From Devosia sp. A16 (GTDB lineage: Bacteria; Pseudomonadota; Alphaproteobacteria; Rhizobiales; Devosiaceae), in contig NZ_CP012945.1 of assembly GCF_001402915.1 (NCBI RefSeq), forward strand, positions 2,023,501-2,087,500: DNA of 64,000 nt, read 5' to 3'. Position 1 is the stretch's first letter, and every line of letters begins with the position of its first letter. Positions 8,503-16,895 of this stretch are shown here, piece after piece. The translations under genes were made by a program, and so were the position numbers. The notes under the pieces were generated by a model, which saw only the letters and a list, made by a program, of their open reading frames with translations, searched no databases and was not told the origin of the DNA.

Positions 8503-9870
8503 ATGACAGACTTGAAGATGTCAAAAGTCCTGGGAGCTGCGGCATTGGCCTCGCTGGCTCTCGCCCTGCCTGCCTTCGCCCAGGATGCGGCAGCGCCGGC
8601 CGCCGCCGCAGCCGCCGAAGTCACTCCCATCATCGACAAGGGCGACACCGCCTGGATGCTGGTTTCGACCATGGTCGTCTTCGTGATGATCCTGCCGGGC
8701 CTGGCCCTGTTCTATGGCGGCCTGGTGCGCGCCAAGAACGTGCTTTCGATCCTCAGCCAGGTGCTGGGCGGGGTCGCCATGATCGCCCTGCTCTGGGTCG
8801 CCTACGGCTACTCGCTGGCCTTTGCCGGTTCCGAAGGCGGCCTGTCGGCCATCATCGGCGATTTCTCCAAGCTGTTCCTCTCGGGTGTGACGATCGAATC
8901 GACCGCTGCCACCTTCTCGGCCGGCTTCCAGCTGCCCGAACTGGTGTTCGTGGTGTTCCAGCTCACCTTCGCCTGCATCACCTCCACCCTCATCGTCGGC
9001 GGCATCGCCGAGCGCATGAAGTTCGGCGCCGTGATGCTGTTCCTCGCCATCTGGTTCACCTTCTCCTACCTGCCGATCGCCCACATGGTCTGGGCCGGCA
9101 CCGGTTACCTGTTCGGCCTCGGCGCCTATGACTTCGCCGGCGGCACCGTGGTGCACATCAACTCCGGTGTGGCCGCCCTCGTCGCCGCCATCGTCCTCGG
9201 CCCGCGCACCGGCTTCCTCAAGGAACCGATCCCGCCGCACAACCTGACCTTCGTCTTCATCGGCGCGGGCCTGCTGTGGTTCGGCTGGTTCGGCTTCAAT
9301 GCCGGCTCCAACCTCGAGGCCAACGGCCTCACCGCCCAGGCCTTCCTCAACACCATCACGGCTCCTGCCGCGGCGGCTCTCGCCTGGGGCCTGGCTGAGA
9401 AGTTCACCCGCGGCCATGCCTCGCTTCTCGGCTTCGCCTCGGGCGCCGTCGCCGGCCTCGTCGCCATCACTCCGGCCGCCGGCTTTGCCGGAACCGTCGG
9501 GGCGATCGTCCTCGGCGCTATCGCCGGTGTGGTCTGCCTGTGGGCCGTCGTGACGCTGAAGCCGATGTTCAAGTACGACGACTCGCTCGACGTGTTCGGC
9601 ATCCATGGCGTCGGCGGCATCGTCGGCGCGCTGGGCACCGCCTTCGTCGCCAACCCGGCGTTCGGCGGCTACCCGCTGGCCGACTATGAGATGTGGGGTC
9701 AGTTCTTCAAGCAGCTGACCGGCGTCGGAATCGCCATCGTCTGGTCGGCCGTGGTGGCCCTCATCGCCATGTTCATCGTCAAGGCAGTGTTCGGCGGCGC
9801 CCGCGTCACCGAGTCGGCCGAAAGCGACGGTCTCGACCTCTCGAGCCATGGCGAGCGTGCCTACAACTAG
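8503..9870 (+). CDS. amtB: Ammonium transporter AmtB
   Basis: A 455-residue inner-membrane ammonium channel. A cleavable-looking N-terminal segment ends ALPAFAQ, followed by an Ala-rich linker and about eleven membrane helices. Pore landmarks are present: AFYG-type FYGGLVRAKNVLS, the Asp of YDFAGGTVVHI, the first pore His in VVHINSG and the second in FGIHGVGGIVGAL. A GGAGA ribosome site precedes the ATG. Cotranscription with glnK is expected from the 26-bp gap. Confidence 0.96.
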   Translation: MTDLKMSKVLGAAALASLALALPAFAQDAAAPAAAAAAEVTPIIDKGDTAWMLVSTMVVFVMILPGLALFYGGLVRAKNVLSILSQVLGGVAMIALLWVAYGYSLAFAGSEGGLSAIIGDFSKLFLSGVTIESTAATFSAGFQLPELVFVVFQLTFACITSTLIVGGIAERMKFGAVMLFLAIWFTFSYLPIAHMVWAGTGYLFGLGAYDFAGGTVVHINSGVAALVAAIVLGPRTGFLKEPIPPHNLTFVFIGAGLLWFGWFGFNAGSNLEANGLTAQAFLNTITAPAAAALAWGLAEKFTRGHASLLGFASGAVAGLVAITPAAGFAGTVGAIVLGAIAGVVCLWAVVTLKPMFKYDDSLDVFGIHGVGGIVGALGTAFVANPAFGGYPLADYEMWGQFFKQLTGVGIAIVWSAVVALIAMFIVKAVFGGARVTESAESDGLDLSSHGERAYN

Positions 9871-10157
9871 GCGAGAGCGTCGCCACGACGCGACCGCCTG
9901 ACCGACGCGAGCGGAGACCTCCTCCCCTTCGCTCGCGTCCACCTCCGGAGAGCCGGGTTGCGGCTCGGCTCTCCGACCCCACGGAAACCGGGCCGCCCGG
10001 TTCCCGACCACCCCGCTGATCGCGGCGTGCAGCTCACGTACCTCTTGGCCCGCCACAGAGGCTTCCCACTCGCAAACCGCGTGGGCTGCACACCCCGATC
10101 AACGGCGTCCGGGCCCGGAAACGGAACCGGCACTCGTCCCGCCAGGCGATGCCGCAT

Positions 10158-10174
10158 TGCCCAGATTATGGGCA
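10158..10174. promoter_or_regulatory. Candidate NtrC-type enhancer site
   Basis: The inverted repeat TGCCCA-gatta-TGGGCA lies about 115 bases upstream of the sigma-54 promoter at 10289, a usual distance for an NtrC-type activator site. It is not a perfect match to the TGCACY...RGTGCA consensus, so identity is inferred from position and symmetry. Confidence 0.45.
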
Positions 10175-10288
10175 GAGCCGGGCCGTTGATCGCCCAAAAT
10201 CTGAGCACTTTGCCACCGGCGAAGCGCTTGGATTTGGCGCAAAGGCATAACCCGCTGAATCTCCGAGACTCTTTGCTCCCGCCCAAGC

Positions 10289-10304
10289 TGGCACGCGGCT
10301 TGTA
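10289..10304 (+). promoter_or_regulatory. Sigma-54 (RpoN) promoter of the second ammonium transporter
   Basis: TGGCACGCGGCTTGTA has the -24 GG and -12 TTG elements with correct spacing. It differs from the glnK promoter core at only two positions. It is about 55 bases upstream of the start codon, the same distance as for glnK, so the two transcripts are probably co-regulated. Confidence 0.85.
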
Positions 10305-10358
10305 TCCCGTGCCCCGAATTTACCCCGGATGCGAGCCGGGTTTGCTTGGGAGGCTTCA

Positions 10359-11558
10359 ATGGCTGAGTCCGCTGGGCTCGACGTGTTCTTTGTGCTGGTC
10401 GGCGCGATCCTGGTGTTCGCAATGCATGGCGGCTTCGCCTTCCTCGAACTGGGGACGGTGCGCGGCAAGAACCAGGTCAATGCCCTGGTCAAGATCCTGG
10501 TCGATTTCGCCTTCTCGACCCTGGCCTATTTCGTCATCGGCTATTCCATCGCCTACGGCGTGACCTTCTTCCACAACGCTGCAACGCTTTCAGGTGGCGG
10601 CGCCGGCTTTGCCCCGCAGGGCTTCAGCCTGGTGAAGTTCTTCTTCCTCGCCACCTTTGCCGCCGCCGTGCCGGCAATCATTTCCGGCGGCATTGCCGAG
10701 CGGGCCAAGTTCTGGCCGCAGGTGATCGCCGCCGCCATCATCGTCGGGCTGATCTATCCGTTCTCCGAAGGCATCGTCTGGAACGCCAATTACGGCATCC
10801 AGGCCTGGCTGGAGGCGAGCTTCGGCGCTCGTTTCCATGATTTCGCCGGCTCGATCCAGGTGCATGCGCTCGGGGGCTGGCTGGCGCTGGCCGCGGTATT
10901 GCGCATGGGCGCCCGGGTCGGCCGCTACGGTCCCAACGGCCGGCCGTTCGCCCCCTCCTCGATCCCTTGGCTGGCGCTCGGCACTTGGCTGCTCTGCATC
11001 GGCTGGTTCGGCTTCAACGTCATGTCGGCCCAGTCGGTCGCCGGTGTCTCCGGCCTCGTCGCCATCAACTCCCTGATGGCCATGGTCGGCGGCATCATCG
11101 CCGCGGTAGTGATCGGCCGCAACGATCCGGGCTTCACCCATAACGGCGCGCTGGCCGGCCTCGTCGCCGTCTGCGCCGGATCCGACCTCTACCATCCGCT
11201 GGCGGCGCTCGCCGTGGGCGCGGTGGCGGGCGCAATCTTCGTCAAAGGCTTCGTCTTCACCCAGGAAAGGCTCAAGGTCGACGACGTGCTCGGCGTGTGG
11301 CCGCTGCATGGCCTGTGCGGGCTGTGGGGCGGCGTCGCCGCCGGCATCTTCGGGCTCGAAGCGCTGGGAGGCATGGGTGGGGTGTCGTTCGTTACCCAGT
11401 TGCTGGGCTCGCTCGCCGTCTCGGCCTACGCCTTCGCCGCCGGCTACCTGCTCTACTGGCTGTCCAACCGCATTGCGCCCGTCCGGCTCAGCGACGAACA
11501 GCAGCGCCGCGGCGCCGACCTCTCGATCCACTCGATCGGCGCCGAACCCGAGTTCTGA
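10359..11558 (+). CDS. Second ammonium transporter (Amt family, divergent paralogue)
   Basis: A 399-residue polytopic membrane protein of the Amt/Rh family without the cleavable N-terminus of AmtB. Family landmarks are HGGFAFLELGTVRGKNQVN, ISGGIAERAKFWP, the pore Asp/His in HDFAGSIQVHALGGW and the second pore His in WPLHGLCGLWGG. Both pore histidines are therefore retained. The ATG at 10359 has a GGGAGG ribosome site. Having its own sigma-54 promoter and no attached PII gene suggests a transporter for a different ammonium range; that role is inference. Confidence 0.92.
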   Translation: MAESAGLDVFFVLVGAILVFAMHGGFAFLELGTVRGKNQVNALVKILVDFAFSTLAYFVIGYSIAYGVTFFHNAATLSGGGAGFAPQGFSLVKFFFLATFAAAVPAIISGGIAERAKFWPQVIAAAIIVGLIYPFSEGIVWNANYGIQAWLEASFGARFHDFAGSIQVHALGGWLALAAVLRMGARVGRYGPNGRPFAPSSIPWLALGTWLLCIGWFGFNVMSAQSVAGVSGLVAINSLMAMVGGIIAAVVIGRNDPGFTHNGALAGLVAVCAGSDLYHPLAALAVGAVAGAIFVKGFVFTQERLKVDDVLGVWPLHGLCGLWGGVAAGIFGLEALGGMGGVSFVTQLLGSLAVSAYAFAAGYLLYWLSNRIAPVRLSDEQQRRGADLSIHSIGAEPEF

Positions 11559-11611
11559 ACCGGGAACAGCTCCTTCCGCTGGACGTTATGTCCGCCGGAA
11601 GGAGATTTCCC

Positions 11612-11710
11612 ATGTCTCTCAAGGACAAGGCCAAGTTCATCGATTTTCCGGCGATCGCCCTGGTGGTCGCCATCATCTTCGTGCCCGTCGCGGTGGCATT
11701 GGCGGTTTAG
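11612..11710 (+). CDS. Small 32-residue single-span membrane protein
   Basis: MSLKDKAKFIDFPAIALVV begins a 32-residue protein: a short basic head followed by one hydrophobic helix rich in Val, Ile and Ala. A strong GGAAGGAG ribosome site sits 7 bases before the ATG, much better than many genes here. It is 53 bp downstream of the ammonium transporter stop, with a possible hairpin between them (TCCTTCCGC ... GCCGGAAGGA). It may be a small accessory subunit of the transporter or an unrelated membrane peptide. Confidence 0.6.
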   Translation: MSLKDKAKFIDFPAIALVVAIIFVPVAVALAV

Positions 11711-11946
11711 GCTGGATGATGGTCTCACCCATCCCCAAGTACCGGCCGTCCTTGCGGCGAAAGCCCATGGGCTAAGTCACGGTCGTGCCCCAACCACCGG
11801 CAACTGCCGGATGGCAAAGTCGCTGATGGGAAGGTGAGGGTTAGAGTCCATTCCCCTCACACCCGCCCCGATTCCCCTCCCGCTTGCCCCAAGCGAAAAA
11901 CCTCTCTATGAGTGACGGTCTTCGGCCAGCCACAGGGAGGCGCGAT

Positions 11947-12000
11947 ATGACAGCATTCCGACCTCGCCTCGCAGGGCTCACCTCCGGTTTTCACCGTTAG
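11947..12000 (+). CDS. Candidate 17-residue leader peptide
   Basis: MTAFRPRLAGLTSGFHR ends in TAG and is preceded by a GGGAGG ribosome site 7 bases upstream. It lies immediately before a series of hairpins ending in a terminator-like stem-loop upstream of an ABC exporter gene. This fits a leader peptide whose translation sets RNA folding. There is no run of one regulatory amino acid, so translation-inhibiting compounds rather than amino-acid starvation would be the likely signal. Functional assignment is inference. Confidence 0.4.
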   Translation: MTAFRPRLAGLTSGFHR

Positions 12001-12040
12001 GTTGCCCGCGGTCCACCTTTGTGGACCCACCGCCTGCAGA

Positions 12041-12082
12041 GCGCCACCGGGAAAAGTTGCAGACTTTTCCGTCCGGTGGCGC
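12041..12082. promoter_or_regulatory. Nested hairpin element in the ABC exporter leader
   Basis: Outer arms GCGCCACCGG (12041-12050) and CCGGTGGCGC (12073-12082) enclose inner arms GAAAAGT and ACTTTTC around a TGCAG loop. The inner core, GGAAAAGT-TGCRG-ACTTTTCC, is shared with the element upstream of deoD (5386-5428). Confidence 0.6.
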
Positions 12083-12095
12083 GGCTCTCGAACCC

Positions 12096-12114
12096 GCCGG
12101 TTTTCCGGCTTTTT
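12096..12114 (+). terminator. Intrinsic-terminator-like stem-loop inside the exporter leader
   Basis: The stem GCCGG/CCGGC with a TTTT loop is followed directly by TTTTT. It sits 27-60 bases upstream of the possible exporter start codons, so read-through must be allowed for expression, as in attenuation. Confidence 0.5.
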
Positions 12115-12173
12115 CAAGTTTTGCTCTTTTCCGGGAACGGATGGCTGCCCTTTGCGGCGTCCGGACGAACGAC

Positions 12174-13985
12174 ATGGCTTCTTCCAAGAAAAACCAGCGT
12201 GGCCAGGCCTATGGCAAAGTGCTCGGCTTCGCCGCCGGACACTGGCGCCGGCAACCCAGGCGCGTTGCCCTCATCATGGGTCTCTTCTTCCTCGAGACCA
12301 TCGCCGATATCCTGACCCCGTTCTTTGCCGGCCGTCTGGTCGAGGCGGTGGCAAGCGGCGCCGCCACCAACGAGATCGCCTGGAACGGCGCGATGACCGC
12401 CTTCTTCATCATCGTGGCGCTTGGCGCCGCCTCGGTGCTGGTGCGTCAGCTGGCCTTCCAGACCATCATCACGCTCACCCTGCGGATGATGAGCGATATC
12501 GCCCAGAACGCCTTCCACCGCGTACAGCGTTTCTCGTCGGACTGGCACGCCAACTCCTTTGCCGGCTCCACCGTGCGCAAGATCACGCGCGGCATGTGGG
12601 CGCTCGACAGCCTCAACGACGTGATCATGATGGCGCTGCTGCCCTCGCTGGTGATGCTGGTCGGCACCACGGTGATGCTGAGCCTGTTCTGGCCGGTCAT
12701 GGGCCTCGTCATCGGCGTCGGTTCGCTGATCTACATCGCCGTCACCGTCAGCCTCTCGACCCTCTGGGTGGCGCCGGCAGCGAGCCTCGCCAATGCCTGG
12801 GACACCCGCATGGGCGGCGCGCTGGCCGACGCGGTGAGCTGCAACATCGTGGTCAAGGGCTTCGGCGCTGAAGACCGCGAGGAGGCCCGCCTCGGCCACG
12901 TCGTCGACAAGTGGCGCCGCCGCACCTCGCGCACCTGGAACCGCGGCACGCTCAACGGCACCATCCAGAACACCATGCTCTGGGTGCTGCGCTGCGCCAT
13001 CATCGGCTCGGGCCTGCTGCTCTGGCAGAGCGGCGCCGCGACCGCCGGCGACGTGACCTTCGTCATCACCACCTTCCTGGTGTTGCAGGGTTACCTGCGC
13101 GACATCGGCCAGCACGTGCGCAACCTGCAGCGTGCGGTTAACGACATGGAAGAGCTGGTGGCGCTCGACGACCAGAAGCTCGGCATCGAAGACAAGCCCG
13201 GGGCCCGGCCCATGCAGGTCACGGCCGGCGCGATCGACTTCGAGCACGTCGACTTTCACTATGGCGTGCACCTGAAGCCGCTCTACCGCCAGCTCGACGT
13301 GCATATCGCCCCCGGCGAGAAGGTTGGCCTCGTCGGCCATTCCGGCTCGGGCAAGACCACCTTCGTCAAGCTGATCCAGCGCCTGCACGACGTCAGCGGT
13401 GGCCGCATCCTGATCGACGGCACCGACATCCGCGACGTGCAGCAGGCCTCGCTGCGCCAGCAGATCGCCATCGTGCAGCAGGAGCCGGTGCTGTTCCACC
13501 GCTCGCTGGCCGAGAACATCGCCTATGGCAAGCCCGGCGCCAGCCGTGCCGAGATCGAGGCGGCGGCGAAACTCGCCAATGCGCACGAGTTCATCTCGAA
13601 GCTTCCCAAGGGCTATGAGACGCTGGTGGGCGAGCGCGGCATCAAGCTGAGTGGCGGCGAGCGCCAGCGCGTCGCGATCGCCCGCGCCTTCCTGTCGGAT
13701 GCGCGTGTGCTGATCCTCGACGAGGCCACCTCCAGCCTCGACAGCGAAAGCGAGCTCCTGATCCAGCAGGCGATGGAGCGGCTGATGGTCGGCCGCACCA
13801 CCATCGTCATCGCGCACCGACTGTCGACGGTCCGGGCGCTCGATCGCCTCCTGGTATTCGACGGCGGCAAGGTGGTCGAGGAAGGCACGCACGAGCAACT
13901 GGTGAAGCGCGACGGCGGCATCTACCGTCGATTGTTCGAGCGCCAGGCGCTCGAGCTGATCAAGGGGCTGGAGGCTGCCGAGTAA
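12174..13985 (+). CDS. ABC exporter, fused membrane and ATPase domains (MsbA/multidrug type)
   Basis: A 603-residue half-transporter: an N-terminal six-helix exporter domain (about residues 25-320) followed by a nucleotide-binding domain. Walker A GHSGSGKTT is at about residue 388, the signature LSGGERQR at about 492, and Walker B VLILDEATSS just after, with the H-loop in IVIAHRLS. It would work as a dimer exporting lipid or drug substrates. The start at 12174 (MASSKKNQ) is chosen; 12141 is an alternative, and the longer frame translates the leader hairpin. Expression may be controlled by the leader attenuator. Confidence 0.9.
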   Translation: MASSKKNQRGQAYGKVLGFAAGHWRRQPRRVALIMGLFFLETIADILTPFFAGRLVEAVASGAATNEIAWNGAMTAFFIIVALGAASVLVRQLAFQTIITLTLRMMSDIAQNAFHRVQRFSSDWHANSFAGSTVRKITRGMWALDSLNDVIMMALLPSLVMLVGTTVMLSLFWPVMGLVIGVGSLIYIAVTVSLSTLWVAPAASLANAWDTRMGGALADAVSCNIVVKGFGAEDREEARLGHVVDKWRRRTSRTWNRGTLNGTIQNTMLWVLRCAIIGSGLLLWQSGAATAGDVTFVITTFLVLQGYLRDIGQHVRNLQRAVNDMEELVALDDQKLGIEDKPGARPMQVTAGAIDFEHVDFHYGVHLKPLYRQLDVHIAPGEKVGLVGHSGSGKTTFVKLIQRLHDVSGGRILIDGTDIRDVQQASLRQQIAIVQQEPVLFHRSLAENIAYGKPGASRAEIEAAAKLANAHEFISKLPKGYETLVGERGIKLSGGERQRVAIARAFLSDARVLILDEATSSLDSESELLIQQAMERLMVGRTTIVIAHRLSTVRALDRLLVFDGGKVVEEGTHEQLVKRDGGIYRRLFERQALELIKGLEAAE

Positions 13986-14039
13986 GGACCGACCTTACCG
14001 GGGGATCCGCCCTCCCCTCCCGATTGTTGCCATCATGCC

Positions 14040-14068
14040 GATTGGGCCCGCACAAGGCGGGCCCAATC
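14040..14068. terminator. Bidirectional terminator hairpin
   Basis: A perfect 12-bp stem, GATTGGGCCCGC/GCGGGCCCAATC with an ACAAG loop, lies between the convergent ABC exporter and fasciclin genes. Confidence 0.8.
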
Positions 14069-14076
14069 GAGCTCCG

Positions 14077-14634
14077 TCACTTTGGCAGGAGCACCTTGTT
14101 GATGACCTGGATCACACCGTTCGATTGATTCACGTCCTTGATGGTGATGCGCGCGATGCCACCGCTCTCGTCGACGATATAGACCCGACCGGCCTTTGCG
14201 ACGGCAGTGAGCGTGTCGCCACTCAGCGTCTTGAACGCCCAGCTGCCGCCCGCCTCCGTCGCCTTGGCCAGGAGGTCCTCATAGGACCAGGCGCCGGCTA
14301 CCACATGCGCGGTCAGTATCTTGACCAGGGTTTTCTTGTTCTCTGGCTTCAGCAAGCTGTCGACAGTGCCGGCCGGTAGCGCAGCGAAGGCGGCGTTGAC
14401 CGGGGCAAACACCGTGAACGGTCCGGGCCCGGACAGTGCCTCGACCAGACCGGCTGCCTTTACCGCCGCAACCAGCGTGGTGTGGTCTCTGGAGTTGACA
14501 GCGTTCTCGATGATGTTCTTGGTCTCGTACATCGCGGCGCCGCCCACCATCTTGGTGGCCGCAAGCGTCGGCAGCGTGGTGACGCCGAGCGCCAGAACGG
14601 ACACCGCCAGCAGCATCCTGAGGGTCTTGTGCAT
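14077..14634 (-). CDS. Secreted fasciclin-domain protein
   Basis: A 185-residue protein with a signal peptide (MHKTLRMLLAVSVLALGV, probable cleavage after PTLA) and one fasciclin (FAS1) domain. The H1-like motif is FTVFAPVNAAFAAL, and the H2-like end is GVIQVINKVLLPK. FAS1 domains are extracellular adhesion or matrix modules; its partner is unknown. The ATG at 14634 has GGGAG upstream. It stands alone between a terminator and a divergent oxidoreductase gene. Confidence 0.9.
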   Translation of the reverse strand: MHKTLRMLLAVSVLALGVTTLPTLAATKMVGGAAMYETKNIIENAVNSRDHTTLVAAVKAAGLVEALSGPGPFTVFAPVNAAFAALPAGTVDSLLKPENKKTLVKILTAHVVAGAWSYEDLLAKATEAGGSWAFKTLSGDTLTAVAKAGRVYIVDESGGIARITIKDVNQSNGVIQVINKVLLPK

Positions 14635-14805
14635 GATTGTCTCCCAAGGGCGGCCCCTTGCCACCCGCGAGGCAGAGCTACGAGTGACGGCGGGAATTAG
14701 TTTTGTTGGCTGTCGAATTGTGATCGGATAGCTTCATCGTCAACTGACGATGGATATTTCGTCGGCACGGTTGAATCCACGCCCGTTCCTCCCGACCTGA
14801 GCCCA

Positions 14806-15804
14806 ATGAGCATACTCCCCCTCTCCATTCTCGACCTCGCCCCTGTCTCCGAAGGCACCTCCACGCCTGACGCGCTCAGGCATATCGTCAGTCTTGCCAA
14901 ACTCGGCGACGAACTCGGCTTCACCCGGCTGTGGTATGCCGAGCATCACGGCATGCCCTCGATCGCCTCGTCTTCCCCGGAAGTGCTGATCGCCACCGCC
15001 GCCGCCAACACTGCGCGCATCCGCGTCGGCTCGGGGGGCGTCATGCTGCCCAACCACGTGCCGCTGCGCGTCGTCGAGACCTACCGCACTCTCAATGGCC
15101 TGAACCCTGGCCGCATCGACCTCGGCATCGGTCGCGCCGGCGGCAGCGACGGCCGGACGCTGTCGGCACTGCGCTCGGTGGGCGGCGAGTATTTCGCCCA
15201 GGAACTGGCCGAGATGCTGGCGTTCGAGGAGGGCAATTTCGCTCCCGACCACCCGTTCCACCAGGTAACGGTGGTCCCCGAACGGGTAGACCTGCCGCCC
15301 GTCTTTCTGCTCGGCTCGAGCGGCGCCAGCGCCCAGGCGGCTGGTCAGCTCGGGGTCGGCTATTCCTTCGCCGCGCACTTCAGCGCCACCCCGGCCGGCC
15401 CGGCCTTCGCTGCCTACCGCGCCGCCTTCACCCCGACCGAGGCGTTTCCGAAGCCGCATGCCATCATCGCCGTCTCGGCGCTGGTCGCACCCACCGACGA
15501 GGAAGCGCAGTTCCTCGCCCGCTCGCAGGAACTGATGTGGGCGCTGTTCCATTCGGGCCAGGTGCGCAAGCTGGTTTCACCCGAAGAGGCGGCGGCGCAC
15601 CACTACAACCCGCACGAAACCCGCATCATCGAGGGCCAGCGTCCGCTCTGGATCGTCGGCTCGCCGGCGACGGTGAAGGCGGCGATCGAAAGCAAGGTCG
15701 AGGAGTCCGGCGCCGACGAAGTGATGGTCACCACCACCATGTACGACTACGAACTGCGGCTCCGCTCCTTCCGCCTGCTGGCGGAGGCCTTTGGGCTGAG
15801 CTGA
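14806..15804 (+). CDS. LLM-class flavin-dependent oxidoreductase
   Basis: A 332-residue luciferase-like monooxygenase fold protein (FMN or F420 type). Family segments include LSILDLAPVSEGTS at the N-terminus, FTRLWYAEHHGMPSIAS, RIRVGSGGVMLPNHVPLRVVE and IDLGIGRAGGSD. These match the subgroup often annotated as alkanal monooxygenase-like MsnO8/YhbW. Substrate cannot be predicted. It is monocistronic, followed by a mosaic repeat and the IS110 element. Confidence 0.92.
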   Translation: MSILPLSILDLAPVSEGTSTPDALRHIVSLAKLGDELGFTRLWYAEHHGMPSIASSSPEVLIATAAANTARIRVGSGGVMLPNHVPLRVVETYRTLNGLNPGRIDLGIGRAGGSDGRTLSALRSVGGEYFAQELAEMLAFEEGNFAPDHPFHQVTVVPERVDLPPVFLLGSSGASAQAAGQLGVGYSFAAHFSATPAGPAFAAYRAAFTPTEAFPKPHAIIAVSALVAPTDEEAQFLARSQELMWALFHSGQVRKLVSPEEAAAHHYNPHETRIIEGQRPLWIVGSPATVKAAIESKVEESGADEVMVTTTMYDYELRLRSFRLLAEAFGLS

Positions 15805-15851
15805 TCGCCTGCATGGACGATCGCGGCCATAGCGAGCATCGCGCACGCTGC

Positions 15852-15953
15852 ACACCCCACCCCATCCCTCCCCGTCAAGGGGAGGGTGTACGCCGGTGAT
15901 CGTGGGGAGAACACGCCACAAGCTCGATGCTCACCTCCCCCTCGACGGGGGAG
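15852..15953. repeat. Mosaic palindromic element interrupted by IS110
   Basis: The left half (CACCCCATCCCTCCCC, gtcaa, GGGGAGGGTG) and a second hairpin CACCTCCCCCTCGACGGGGGAG resemble the complete element at 6494-6612. The expected right outer arm is missing here. A GGGGGTGTGC sequence that could be its remainder lies at 17117-17126, on the far side of the transposase gene. Confidence 0.6.
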
Positions 15954-15968
15954 CGACTGTGTTGCTGG

Positions 15969-16895
15969 TCAAGCGGTTTGCCATGGCTTGTTGTCCCGAA
16001 TGATGGCGTTGAGGATGGTGAGGAGTTTTCGAGCGCAGGCGATGAGGGCGACGCGTTTTGGTTTTCCGGCTTCGATGAGACGGTTGGTGAAGGCTTTGAA
16101 CACCGGGTTGTGACGGGCTGCGACGAGGGCGCCGATGAAGAGCGCGGCCCGGGGTTCGGGTCGGCCGCCTGCGATCATGCTATTGCCACGCCATCGACCG
16201 GACTGGCGGGTGAAGGGAGCCAGGCCGCACAGCGCTGCGATGGTGCGCCGATCGAGCTGGCCCAGTTCGGGCAGTTCGGCCATCAGCGTGCGGGAGATGA
16301 TCTTGCCGACGCCGGGAACCGACGCCAGCAGGTTCTCCTTATGGCGCCAGGCCGGCGAGCTGCGGATGGCGGTGTCGAGGTCGTCGTCGAGGGATGCCAG
16401 TTCGTCGTTCAGCGCCTTGATGATGCGAGCGATGCTGATTTTGATCCGGCCCGCAGCGCGGGCGTGTCGGTTCTTCTCGGCGACCAGCATGCCGACCAGT
16501 TGCCGGCGTCGCGCCATCAGTTCGCCGAGCAGTACCGTTTCGGCATCGGCCAGCGGGCGCAACTGGGGCTTGGTGGCGGCAAGGAACCGGGCGATCACCG
16601 CTGCGTCGATGCGATCGGTCTTGGCCCGCTTACCTTCCGCCTGTGCATAGTGCCGCACCTGCGCGGGGTTGAGCACCAGTACCGGCAACCCGGCCGCCGC
16701 CAGTTCGGCCACCGCCAGCTTCTCGAGCCCGCCGGTGCCTTCCAGCCCGATGCCGTCGGCTCCGATGGCCCGCAACCGCGCCACCAGCACCTCGATCCCG
16801 GCCGCCTCATTGTCCACGGCCAACCGTTCTCCGGACGGATGCACGAACACATCCAGCCGGTCCTTGCTCACGTCGATACCTACGGTGATCTCCAT
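15969..16895 (-). CDS. IS110-family transposase (DEDD recombinase)
   Basis: A 308-residue transposase with an N-terminal RuvC-like DEDD domain (Asp8 in GIDVSKDRLDV, Glu52 in LEGTGG, Asp94 and Asp97 in KTDRIDA). The C-terminal transposase domain holds the presumed catalytic Ser232 in FTRQSGRWRG, preceded by the helix-hairpin-helix-like SVPGVGKI. It appears full length and intact. The ATG at 16895 has a GGGAGG ribosome site; the longer frame upstream translates the non-coding end. Confidence 0.93.
   Translation of the reverse strand: MEITVGIDVSKDRLDVFVHPSGERLAVDNEAAGIEVLVARLRAIGADGIGLEGTGGLEKLAVAELAAAGLPVLVLNPAQVRHYAQAEGKRAKTDRIDAAVIARFLAATKPQLRPLADAETVLLGELMARRRQLVGMLVAEKNRHARAAGRIKISIARIIKALNDELASLDDDLDTAIRSSPAWRHKENLLASVPGVGKIISRTLMAELPELGQLDRRTIAALCGLAPFTRQSGRWRGNSMIAGGRPEPRAALFIGALVAARHNPVFKAFTNRLIEAGKPKRVALIACARKLLTILNAIIRDNKPWQTA

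Larger units (their letters stand above)
9871..10358 (+). other. 488-bp intergenic region between the two ammonium transporter genes
   Basis: No gene is seen here. It begins with two strong hairpins after amtB: GGAGAGCCG/CGGCTCTCC (9947-9974) and AACCGGG/CCCGGTT (9986-10002). Neither has a T-tract, so they are weak terminator candidates or mRNA-stabilising structures. The 3' half carries an NtrC-like palindrome and a sigma-54 promoter for the next gene. Confidence 0.7.
11711..12173 (+). other. 463-bp leader region of the ABC exporter gene
   Basis: No large gene is seen. In order it contains a short ORF with a good ribosome site (11947-12000), a GGTCCAC-cttt-GTGGACC hairpin (12010-12027), a nested hairpin (12041-12082) and an intrinsic-terminator-like GCCGG-tttt-CCGGC followed by five T (12096-12114). 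Then comes the exporter start. The arrangement resembles a transcription attenuator. Confidence 0.55.

Noticed and set aside
9947-10002. Intrinsic terminators after amtB
   Set aside because: Stems are strong but no T-tract follows, so they were kept only as a note in the intergenic entry.
12021-12173. N-terminal extension of the ABC exporter
   Set aside because: It would translate the hairpins and terminator of the leader and has no exporter homology.
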